From contig NC_091113.1 of NCBI RefSeq assembly GCF_024713975.1, positions 10,056,501 to 10,120,500 of the forward strand: DNA of 64,000 bases, given 5' to 3'. The stretch comes from Paralichthys olivaceus (lineage: Eukaryota; Chordata; Actinopteri; Pleuronectiformes; Paralichthyidae). Under the pieces are notes generated by a model. It did not search any database. It saw nothing but the letters and a program-made list of their open reading frames with translations, and was not told where the DNA came from. Positions 14,501 to 24,712 of the stretch are shown here, one piece after another. The position numbers and the translations under genes are program-made. The first letter of the stretch is position 1, and each line of letters opens with the position of its first letter.

Positions 14501-14844
14501 GTTCCTGAGTAATGACGGTCATTACAAAAACAAAACAAATTGAACGGGACAAAATCAGCTCATTTCATAACTTGGCACAACCTCTCTCATATTGTTTTAA
14601 AAATTGTTAATCGCTAAAGTGAGCATCTGCTTGATTTGTTTTGTAATGCATTCAAAACTGTTATAAAAGACTAAATGTCAGTGGTGCTGACTGAGATGAT
14701 TCTGTGGGGCCCTGAAAATTGCTGAGTTTCAACTCATGTGCATATCGACAAAATACTCTGAGCTAATACTTCACCTTCAGCCTAAGTAAGCCAACAAGAC
14801 CACACAATTCAGCGTTGGCAGGACAGTTTGCTTTTTCTTTGGTT

Positions 14845-15030
14845 GAGATCATAGACTGTAAATAAAGATTTACAACCCGCCTCCATTTCCTCCTTCTATC
14901 CAGAAACGAAGCCAAAATATTCCAAAACATGAAGATCATCTCGCGGCAATAACGTAATTTGTAGCCAGAGTCTGAATGGGCTTTATGGTGCAAAATCACA
15001 CTTGCATGCAGCCTGATCACTATAATAAAA
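14845..15030 (+). repeat. Dispersed teleost repeat, copy 2
   Basis: It starts with CATAGACTGTAAATAAAGAT, close to the start of copy 1 at 181. It continues with a stretch (CTATCCAGAAACGAAGCCAA) that matches CTATCCAGACATGAAGCCAA at about 47,868. Together these show one interspersed family with copies far apart in the window. Confidence 0.6.
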
Positions 15031-15309
15031 TGTTAATGACCATTCAGTGCAAAGCAACCAGCCCACACATATGGAGAAGGACTGTTTGGTTGACAGCAGT
15101 TCATTCCTGGTACAGCGGGAAGCCAGAGAAGGTGCTATACTTCCAGGTGCTGCATAGATTGCGCCACAATGCAAACAATGCCAAACTCAGGGCCCTTGAA
15201 TCAGAGATCTTGGTTGCTGGCTGTCACATGAACACTTAAACATATCTACTACCTAAAACGACAAAAAACATCCTTGAGAAAAATGTATTTCACATGAATA
15301 TGACTTTTT

Positions 15310-15400
15310 CTTTTGGTCGACGTCCCATCCACTAACATGGAGATGGTGGGGTTTATGACCTATAGTGCAGCCAGCCAGTCTATAGTTGAGATCAATTCTT
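15310..15400 (-). repeat. Dispersed teleost repeat, inverted copy
   Basis: CGTCCCATCCACTAACATGG and the following bases are the reverse complement of the right half of the copy at 181-330. Lying about 300 bases from copy 2 and in opposite orientation, the two may form an inverted pair just downstream of the MGAT5B-like stop codon, possibly inside its 3' untranslated region. Confidence 0.6.
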
Positions 15401-15462
15401 TACCTATACAACATGTACTCCAGATGGCTCTTTGGTGTTTACTTCCAGAGTTCTTTCAGTGT

Positions 15463-18192
15463 TTAGATGCAGTCAGGGCACAGCGCCACCTGTCCAGGCA
15501 GGTGAGCTCTGCAGGGACACAGTCTGCGGTGGGAAGGGTCAGAGCCGGCACAACTGAACAGTAGAGGCTCCTGCTGAAGACCACAGTGTCGGCCCCAAGG
15601 GTTGTAGGCTGGAAAAAGATGGTTGACTTCCTGCCCCATGCTGGCGCAACCTAGTCCAAGCCTGAAAATGAAAAATAGTGAAGAGTTAAAGAGATATGAT
15701 ACCAAGAAATCCAGCCCCTCTACCACCCATGCTGACTACACCCATCTTCAACCTCAGCCTTCATTTTGATGTCAACTCCACAATAAAGATTGCGATTAAA
15801 GTATCGTGGCTGTTTCTAACAGGGTTGTGATGTTGCAGAGAGAGATAAAACTGTGATTAGTTCCACAATTTCTTTTCTTTTGCAAATCCTTTTCCTTGTT
15901 TTTTTGACCACATAAAAACCTTAAAAATCGAAACCTGGTGATCCTTTACCTGGTAAACGCAGAGGGACTGTTGAGGTGGTGAAACAGAGCAGGCTCACAC
16001 ACCAGGGAGGAGCGTCGACACACACTAACACACGATTGGCCCAGGGGACCTAGGTGCATCCTCAGAGCGCTCTCCGGTGGCCACGTAGGGACAGATTTAC
16101 TGCAGAAGTCCTATAGGGATTTCAGAAAACAAAGTTAAAGAAAGTAAACAATAATGTATTTTTGAACCAAGCGATGGTTTCTGTTTTATCAGTGGCCAGT
16201 GTTGCATAAAAGCATTTGAAGCAATCTTGACAAAGAATAAAATAACTGGAATTAATGATTTCAAAGTTACGTTAGGGTGTAGATGGAGGTGGATGACATT
16301 ATTGCGAATGTGTTTCATAAAAGGTGAGTGCCACAGATACTGAAGGCTTCTCTGTATATGTTTATTTTATTTTGATTTCAACATGAGGTTTCATCAGATC
16401 AGGCCAATTTGAGAGTCTAGTGTGGTGTTGGATCAGCCATTCATGTAATGCCAGCTCTCCCTGTGTCTCTGTACCTGGTGGGTGATATAACCACGAACCC
16501 GCTCCAGCATCCCCTCACAGGTGAACTCTCGGGGGGTGAAAGCTTTCACCTGCAAAAACACAAACACAATAACACTTTCATTCAATGCTACTGCAAGTAA
16601 AATTATGTTTAACCTTATCTGGAAACTACCTCAGTGCTTAAAATAGCTTTGAGCGCTTCCTGTACATCGGTCCTGTTGGCCGTGTCCACGGTCCACACAT
16701 GAGGTCGACCAATGAACTCCTCAGCATAAGGGTGCTGGGAGGAGATCTGCGATGCAAAGGTATTTAATGTGTTGATTTTTAATTAAAATCTGTGGTAAAA
16801 GGGATTTAAAAACATCTATTTTTGATTCCTATGTGGGGTTTTCACCTTGGGAAGTTACGTACCTGTCTTGAAGTGGGTTTGCCCTTGTAGAAGTCATTGT
16901 TGTCTGATGAGTGTGGTGGGTCAAATTTGGGCTGAAGGAAGATGCAGCCCAGGGCTATTGCCTCAATAGGAGCTGGACCCTCATAGGGGAAACCAAGACC
17001 TACAAACACCTACAGGGAACGAGGGAGGCAGCAGAGGAAAGACAAATCTCACAAAAACTCCCACAAGCTCATATAATAGATGTGATTCAGATTCCCTGGC
17101 TACTTTTTCTGAGATGATCATTAATCTGACCTTGGCTCTGCGGAGAAGTCGTAGGAAGTGTTCCTGACTCAGCAGGCCGTGGTTTCTGATGAAGCTGGGC
17201 AGATTAGACGAGTGACCTGGAGGCTGGTAGACCGTGGCGTGGGTCTCCAGCTCCTCGCTTATTGCCTCCACATACTCCGATTTACCCTGGACACAGAGTA
17301 TTTGATGAGTCCTGCTTTCTCCCCATCTTTCTACAGTGCATACACACAGTACACTTTACCCCTGTGGTGATTGTACCTGCCACATGTAGTCCTGTTTACC
17401 ATAGACGACTGCCATCCTGTCTTTCCTGTAGGTCTCAGGCTCCAGCTCCTCCTCTCTTACATCCGCCCTCACTGCCTCCTCGCTCACAAAGCCCAGGAAG
17501 GAGTTATCAGGAGTGTGAGCTGGAGATGACAGAAACATAGAGCAGTTTAATCATTTAAAAGGATTAAAGAATGACTGGCATCTCAACATACAGCACTGAA
17601 GACTCCAATCACACCACTTTTATTTATAATATTTTTTTATCTATACTCAAGTTTATAAGTATACATGTATGTGTGGGTAATAAAAATCAACTTGATCAAA
17701 GATGGTGCAGAGATCCACGGGAGCAAATTGCAATCACTTGAGAAAAAAAACAAATTCTTCTTAAACAAGATTAGTTTCTCATGAAAACAGACATGTATCT
17801 CATTACTTCATTAATGCATTAATTCATGAATGCAATTTCTTTTCTCAAGTAAACGTAACACTCTTCTACAGATCTTTTCTCAAAGACGATAGAAGATAAA
17901 CTCGTGGTGAACGGAATGATAGTCATCAAATATTACTTTTGGGCAGACGGTGTTGGACCCAAGATCGCGGATGAATAGCAACAGTTGAGATAAAAAATAT
18001 GTTGGAGACGAAAAACACACTGTGCACTATAAATCAGCTGTTAAAGGAAATGAGATTTCGAGATGGTTTAGGTTCAGGGCTGTTTGGATAGGCCACTGCC
18101 ACCCTGCTGCCCTATGACACACTGAAGGAGGTGTGAGAGATGAGTATTTACTTTAACTAGGAATGTGCCAGGAAAGGTGTGCATGGGTTTCT

Positions 18193-18247
<55 letters not shown>

Positions 18248-21200
18248 ATCCTCTCCTGTCTCTAACTACTTTGTTTAAAAAGACAGGTCTCGTCTCCTTG
18301 CTCCTTCCTCCGAGCAGAGATGTGCAACAACACACAGATATCATCAACATTATGCGGTGAAAGCATTTTCTGTGTTTCATGGAATCAGTCTACAAACCTC
18401 CTCACCCCTGTTTTAAAAGAAACACAAATACATGCTTTTCTCTTATAATTAATTTTTCCAACAATCCTCTTTCGATGTATTTCTTTCTGCTCTGCTTTCT
18501 TCCCTTCTTCCTGCCCTTTCCCCACCATCAGCTAACAGCCATCCCTTTCTCCTCCTCCTCCTCCTCCTCCTCAGGACAAATAAACAGTGCTTCAAGCTGA
18601 GGGATGAAGAGCGGCTCTCGGCCCGGTCCGTCCAGCTTGTCTCCATCCCCCGGCGGGACGGGAAGTACGACAGGGAGAGGTGTTGGAATGAGAGCTCTGT
18701 CTGGGCACCAGGTTTATTTAACCTCGGCTATTAATCCTCTCACTGTGAGGATGCTGAGAGGGGAGTGTGCGAAAGAACCAACACTGTGGCAGCAAGCTAT
18801 GTATTTATATATGTTAACTGTCTCCTTTCACAGCTACTCCCACACAGACAGAGAGACACGTGTTTGCAGTGTATAAAAAGAATTACACGTTATTTGCACC
18901 ATGTCAGCATAATCAGAATATGCACATAAACACACAGGACTTACGGAACATAGTCATGTACTGCAGAGGCCGGAGACCCCATCTGCCCCACAATGTTTTG
19001 TATCCATGGCTATTTGCGTAACTCTCCAAGTTAAAAGCCGGTTCGGTGCCAAAAGAGTCCAGGATTCTGAAGCGGCATCTATAGAGTAATAGAAGGTACA
19101 AGTTTATAACAAAAGAAATCTTTGATATATATATTTATCAGCTCAGCAATTGTGGATGTATACTGGTAATGCTGGAAGGCCAGTCCCATGGCTCCCTGAA
19201 GGTGAGCGAGGCCATGGTAGTCCGTGTAGACGAGGTCGAAGGGTAGCGGCCTCTGGATTGGACAACTGCCTCGGCCTGGAGCAGCACCTATCAGGCTAGA
19301 CACAAATTGTACCACTAATTAACCTTCTTAATCATTTCAGAGGAAAGTCACATCAATTCAATAAACTTTTTTAATTTTTGTAATCTGTACTTTCCAAACA
19401 GACGTTATCACTTCAGATTAAATCAACAACCAGCAGCAGAGGGATCCAGTGGAAGTCGTCACCTGTGGAGTTGGCGCTGTGACGTGCTGAGATTGACATT
19501 GTGGCCCAGGATTGTCAGACAAGCGCTGAGGTCGGCCCATTGGACCAGCTCGCCCAAAGGACCCCCTCTCTCCACCATGGCTTCAAAACGCTGACCAGCA
19601 CTTCCAGCCAGGGCACCGGGATAAAGGAGCACCTAGAAGATGGAATGTTTCAATGTCTAGATTAGACAACAGGTATTAAGAGAAGAGGCTGCTCATTTCT
19701 GTTCTTTCATTGATATTAATACAAGTTCTTAAACTCTTCTTTTAGCTTGTCCATCAATAAAAACGACAGAACGACTTGCTGTTTCTACCCTCACCCGCCT
19801 CGCAACCGTCCTGTTGCTGCTCTGCCTCATCCTCACACCAGCCTGTACCCACCGCTCAGACATCCTCTCCACTCTGGACCTGATGAAGTTTAATGCAGGA
19901 CCACTGCTGCTGTTGCCGATGACCTTGTACAGTTGGTTCAGAGACGTACGTATCGCAGCCTGTGAATAATCAGAATGTGAGACACAGTGAGGCAGTTCAC
20001 AGTAGAGAGTAGATTTTTTTTTTATTTTCTCAAAATATGTTAAATAAAATATAATCTTTATAAGCAAGTAAGAAAACGGCACAGCAAACAAGTGAACATT
20101 AACTTTATAAAAAATACTGTAATACTACTGTAATACTTTATTTAAAGTTTCAAGTCCATACCAACAATTGAATGTTTTCCTTGTAATTTCTAGGTAAATC
20201 TAGTTTATTATCAGTTATGTCACAAAACACAATAAAATGTCATACATGCCAATGAATCTGAGAAGAGTAGAAAAATCTGAACCATGCATGCATTGCAAAG
20301 GTCAATGCAGTGAGTAGAAGCACGAAAGATAAGATGCAAGTCATTTAGATTAGAAACATGTTCAAGAGAATAGTCCTTTTTGCCATGACTTACGATTAAG
20401 GTTTATAAAAGCTGAAGATCATTCTGCATTGACTGGACATTAATAAAGATGTTAACTTGACGTGATTCTACCTTCTCTGGATTGGAGTGAGGTTTCCTGT
20501 GCCATGGCAGCGCCGAGTGGTTCCTTCCAAAGCGTGGAGGACAAAAATCTTCTATTTGGCTGAGGTAAGTCAAGATGGAGCAGGTGGTGCCATCCACCCC
20601 ATAAAAAGCATAGCAGGGGTCTGACTGCCAGCGTACCTGCAGGAACTACCAGACAGATGTATTGTGATAAACTTAAAACAGTCATGCAGTCAACAAACTT
20701 CTGAAATCATTCAAACTTATTTATAACCACAACAGTCAACAGTAATAAAACACATTCCTGATTAAAAAGGTTTCTAACTTTACTCTGCACTATAGACTTT
20801 AGATTTTATTATAATACACATGTATTGTTCAAATCTGAAACATGGAGGTTGAATACAGAGTCCACACATGAAGCCACGAAGTTCATGCTTCCACATATAT
20901 TCCCACTTTCTCACCTCCACTTTTTCGGCACAGACCGGATACGCAGCGTCCACTGGCACCTCACACTCACTGGGCCCTGTGGGTAAGATATGAGCCGTCA
21001 CTCAGTTTTTCTTTCAGAGGCTATTTTAGATGCATCCCAGTCCTGGCTTTGTTAACAAAAAGCACATTGTAGGGTCGACTCTGGGTAATGAAGAACAGTG
21101 GGTAATAACTTTGATATACAAGCTCTCAACTGTAACACGCTCAGTGAGCAGCAGCCACCAGCAGGACGTACTGAGGCATTTAGAGTAGAGTGTGTTCTCA

Positions 21201-21651
21201 GAAGCCATTTCCCGTAAAGCCCCCCACCATCTCTTGCAAATGTCAATCAACTGCTGAACACACGCACACACACACACACCTGACCCACCTGCCTCCTACC
21301 AAACATTCCCCTTTTACAATGTGAGCGTTTGCCAACATACACAGCGCTGAACGGTGTAAAACAACCTTGTAAAAATGAAAAGAGAGAGGGAAAAAAAAGA
21401 TAAGAAAACCTGCAGGAATAGCTGAGGTGTGAAAGCATGAAAATGGTGATATGCTGTAGGAGCGCGGCAAAATAGAAAACGGAAAAGTGCTCCCTCTGCA
21501 AAAACAAGAGTACGAACAGACAAGTTGGTGAAAGGACCCCTGGGTAATTCAGGAATATTTTATGGGGTGAGGTAATGTGAGAGGAAGGAGGGTGGGGGGT
21601 GAGCAGGCTGGCGATGGAGGAGGTGTGTGTTTGTGTGCATGCGGGTGGCAT

Positions 21652-21740
<89 letters not shown>

Positions 21741-23286
21741 ACACCCTTCCTAACCCACCTCTCACCTGACACCTCTCAGGAGGGTAGTAGTGTAGATGTT
21801 AACTTTTGAGACTTGTTAATTCTCTATTCAAGGACTCCATCCCCCATAACCACCTGCACCCACTGCCCTTTAACCCCCCCAGTCCCACCCTCCACCATCA
21901 CAGCTTGTTAATTCCACTGTGTGGTTCATTTCTATTGAGGCTGCGAACTGTGCGCTTGGCTCAGAGTGTCACACCACCGCTGAGGAGCCTGCCCAATTAT
22001 TGAAGGTGCGTACAGGGAGAGTGTATTTATTTGGTGTAGCCACAACATTGACGAATGTTATAACTGGAACAAATGATTTTGTGTTTTAATTTGGCCACGG
22101 ATGTGCTTTTAGTGAAGTAAGCTGTGAGATGATTTGTGTCTAATAGCCTCATACACAAACTTGCACAAACTAAACATGGCTGATTTTTTCCATCAACATC
22201 CAATTATTTTCTGAGAAATTAACAAAAAAAATTGAAAAAACGCCCCATCTCACCATGTTAAAAGAAAATAAGAGAGAATTCCTGAATCTGCCCCCTGATC
22301 CTGAGCCATGTGACAACTTCCCTGACTCGTCCTTCCACCAAGTTAATGATACAGACAAGTCAAACCAATAAAACTCCCCAAAAAAGATAGCTAAAACCAA
22401 TCAGTGGAATCGAACTACATGTGGTAAAGGTCTTGTCTTTACCTCTGTGCGCTCTGAGGTCGTCATGTGGCGCTGGAGTGTGAGAGCGATGGTGACGCTG
22501 GTGACTACGGCTGAGCTGATCCAGCTTCTGGGACACTCGCATTAGCTCCTTCTCCACCAAGCGGGCCAGACCTTTCTGGTCCTGTCTGAAGCTGCGAAGC
22601 ACATGCAAATCTTCAACCTCTCACTAACCCTGTGTTTGTAAAGATCAGTTTGTAAAAGAGTTGTTGAAAACCTCTGCAGTATCACACTGAGATCCTCTCT
22701 GCTCAGCTGGGTCACATCCCTCTCTCTGCTCAGCCTCTGCACCTGAGTGCTCAGAGCCTCCAAACGCAGAGCCAGTCTACGAACGCCGAGACCGCGCTGA
22801 CCTGTAGAGAATCAGAATCAGGTTTTATTGCCAAGCAGGTTTACACATACAAGTAATTTGTTGTATAAATATAAAAAATCTAACATCAGAAAAGTACAAA
22901 AAGTACGAGCATATGCAAAACATTATATGTGACTGTATTATACAACACGTATGTGCAGGATCATGCTCCCCTCATTCCAATGTAGAGGTTTAAACATATA
23001 AACACAGAATATTAAGTCACAGCAAATCTCCTAAATAGGAAATCTTGTTCTGTAAATCATGAAAAGCAGTGTTATTTAACGCTGTTTTCTTAACTCTGTG
23101 TCCTGAGAAGTAATGATTATGGTCACGTGTATTTTCCATAATCGGTGTCAAGGATAATGTCACTGAATCATTTTTATGACAGAAGAAAAATATATTTATG
23201 ATGGATAAAGATGGAAATCAGCCATCATTTTTAAAAAGAAAATATTTATAGAATTGTAACTAGAGCTCTGTGGTCCTCTCATTAAG

Positions 23287-23361
<75 letters not shown>

Positions 23362-23614
23362 ACACCAGGGTTTGAACTCTTGCAGATACTCTGTAGGAAC
23401 ATGTTTTTGTGCAAATCTCCACAGACACCTTTACGATTGAGGGTAATGCAAATTGCTGACCACATGTACAGTGGAAACATCAGTTTAAGGTCAAACTTCA
23501 ACATGTTCTCCATGATACAGATAAAATATTCACCAACTTTACATTTACATTTATTGATCCTCACGGGTTAAGGCCTTGGTTTAGAGAAATTGTTCTCAAC
23601 GACACTTGATTCAC

Positions 23615-23660
<46 letters not shown>

Positions 23661-23808
23661 CCTGCTCCTCCGGTGACCTCCCAGCAGGTTCATCCTTAGT
23701 CATCTCATGTGGCACCCACAGGCTCTGCAGCAGCAAAGTGACAGCTGACAGGCACAGACAGAGCACCAGGCAACCACTAGAGGGCGCAGTAAAGAGAAGC
23801 CTCCTCAA
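15463..23808 (-). CDS. mgat5b: MGAT5B-like alpha-1,6-mannosylglycoprotein 6-beta-N-acetylglucosaminyltransferase (exons 2-17 or so)
   Basis: This GT18 Golgi enzyme adds a beta-1,6 GlcNAc branch to N-glycans (family knowledge). In-frame exons, 5' to 3' on the minus strand: about 23,808-23,661; 22,801-22,672; 22,591-22,443; 20,976-20,915; 20,636-20,472; 19,959-19,795; 19,632-19,463; 19,295-19,164; 19,078-18,945; 17,519-17,377; 17,286-17,131; 17,009-16,863; 16,746-16,630; 16,549-16,475; 16,110-15,950; 15,661-15,463. Phases agree at every junction, giving roughly 750 residues (human MGAT5B is about 790). Visible: a hydrophobic signal anchor (CLVLCLCLSAVTLLLQ), a stem, SDPCYAFYGVDG, GGPLGELVQW (holding the glutamate proposed as catalytic base in MGAT5), GRGSCP and FDLVYTDYHGL (MGAT5B-like and not MGAT5A-like), FGTEPAFN, HTPDNSFLGFVSEE, GFPYEGPAPIEAIALGCIF, SQHPYAEEFIGRPHVWTVD, and a cysteine-rich tail ending CPDCI. 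The linker after DFC is short, like MGAT5A. The donor at 22,671 (GTTTTC) is weak. The true start is unresolved: 23,808 is a TTG in frame, not an ATG. Confidence 0.9.
18195..18246. repeat. (TG)n microsatellite
   Basis: A perfect run of about 26 TG units inside the intron of the MGAT5B-like gene between the exons at 18,945 and 17,519. Confidence 0.95.
18549..18572. repeat. (CCT)n microsatellite
   Basis: About eight CCT (minus strand AGG) units within an intron of the MGAT5B-like gene. Confidence 0.9.
21654..21738. repeat. Long (TG)n microsatellite
   Basis: An uninterrupted TG run of about 42 units, the longest in the window, in the intron between exons at 22,443 and 20,976 of the MGAT5B-like gene. 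Its length makes it likely to be polymorphic. Confidence 0.95.
22803..22862. mobile_element. Probable retroelement 3'-tail fragment
   Basis: The sequence AGAATCAGAATCAGG followed by TTTTATTGCCAAGCAGGTTT and ACACATACAAG resembles a tail that I recall as very common in fish genomes, attached to LINE/SINE-type elements. It lies directly beside exon 22,672-22,801 of the MGAT5B-like gene. No coding part of an element is present. Confidence 0.45.
23288..23357. repeat. (CA)n microsatellite
   Basis: A perfect run of about 34 CA units in the first supported intron of the MGAT5B-like gene. Confidence 0.95.
23619..23657. repeat. (TG)n microsatellite touching a splice donor
   Basis: On the minus strand this is a (CA)n run that begins three bases after the GT of the donor at 23,660-23,659, so the donor reads GTAA followed at once by CACACA. 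Confidence 0.95.
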
Positions 23809-24132
23809 TGATACAGCAGCATTCAGGAGTCAGTGGTTCTCAGTCTGTTTCTCTATTCTGTCTGACGTGAGCTCCACAACACTGAAACATCTGTCATCTC
23901 CAAAATCTGTTTATCTGATTTTAAACTTTTATTTGATGTAGTTCTGAAGACAGCATTTATAATGTTACTATTTCATTTATCCCTTAAACAATTTCTTAGC
24001 TATTGATCCCTCATGATAAGCCAATTCTTATTAATGGTTTACTTTATGTATCCCTTACCTGAAAAAAGTTCTTATCAAACTAAAGTCTTCCCACATACAC
24101 CCTTGCAAATTGAAGAATTAACACAATCTTCC

Positions 24133-24133
<1 letters not shown>

Positions 24134-24168
<35 letters not shown>

Positions 24169-24195
24169 TACTTTATTGAACCTGAGGGAAATGTA
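24134..24195. mobile_element. GATA/GACA repeat with retroelement-like tail
   Basis: A short GATA then GACA run is followed by ACTTTATTGAACCTGAGGGA. Tetranucleotide runs joined to this kind of tail are, in my recollection, the usual 3' end of a widespread fish retroelement. Only the tail is visible. Confidence 0.5.
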
Positions 24196-24583
24196 GGTAA
24201 CTGCAGTATATACAATATAATCCTAACTCTGCCCATATTATGGCTCATATTATTTTAATAAACACCAATAATCTAGAAGACAACTTCACATGCTGTCAAT
24301 GTTATAGTTCTTAGTACATTTATTAGCCACATATTGGACATAAAATGTCACTTTTGAATAATTTGTATCATACCCAACCAGTTAAATCTCGTTTTAACTT
24401 CACAGAATTGATTTTAAGAATGCAATAAAAACTTACAGCCTGACTCCAGCCTCTCACCAAACACACTAAGATGTGGAGAATTACATTTTTCCATGACTTC
24501 AAGCGTGTGTCAAAACAAATAAGTGAAGCGTGTGATGTGCCGTTTACAGCGTGTGTCCACTCGCTGCTCACTTGGGCACACAC

Positions 24584-24712
24584 CCTCAGTTTAACAAGGG
24601 CGGAGAGAGCCATCACTCCACTTTCATCAGGCCTGTAAACACACCAGCCCCGAACTACAGAAACTTGGTGAAGCCCAGCCAGCACACACACTAACAGCTT
24701 CACTGCTCCCAT
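24584..24712 (-). CDS. mgat5b: Candidate first coding exon of the MGAT5B-like gene
   Basis: An ATG at 24,712 opens a frame with a hydrophobic start (MGAVKLLVCVLAGLH). It then reads RPDESGVMALSALVKLR, which resembles the N-terminal NPDGKIMVRRCLVTLR of human MGAT5B, whose first exon ends just after this point. A GT follows at 24,583. The phase does not join cleanly to the signal-anchor exon with the best-looking donor and acceptor, so either a nearby GT is used or this is not the exon. Treat it as a lead, not an established exon. Confidence 0.35.

Larger units (their letters stand above)
1..15462. other. Intergenic region, no supported gene
   Basis: I see no exon here that joins to another with splice signals and family similarity. 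The open frames in this stretch are short or consist of translated CA and CT repeats. The region holds several microsatellites, fragments of dispersed fish repeats, and some AT-rich blocks with homeobox-like sites that may be conserved non-coding DNA. It lies downstream of the minus-strand MGAT5B-like gene, so its right end may include that gene's 3' untranslated region. A distant gene's intron cannot be excluded. Confidence 0.6.

Noticed and set aside
21247-21765. 172-residue open frame on the minus strand
   Set aside because: Its start is a translated CA repeat (His-Thr run) inside an intron of the MGAT5B-like gene. It has no family similarity or splice support.
23288-23357. Regularly spaced repeats as a possible CRISPR-like array
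   Set aside because: It is a dinucleotide microsatellite in a vertebrate intron, with no spacer-repeat structure.
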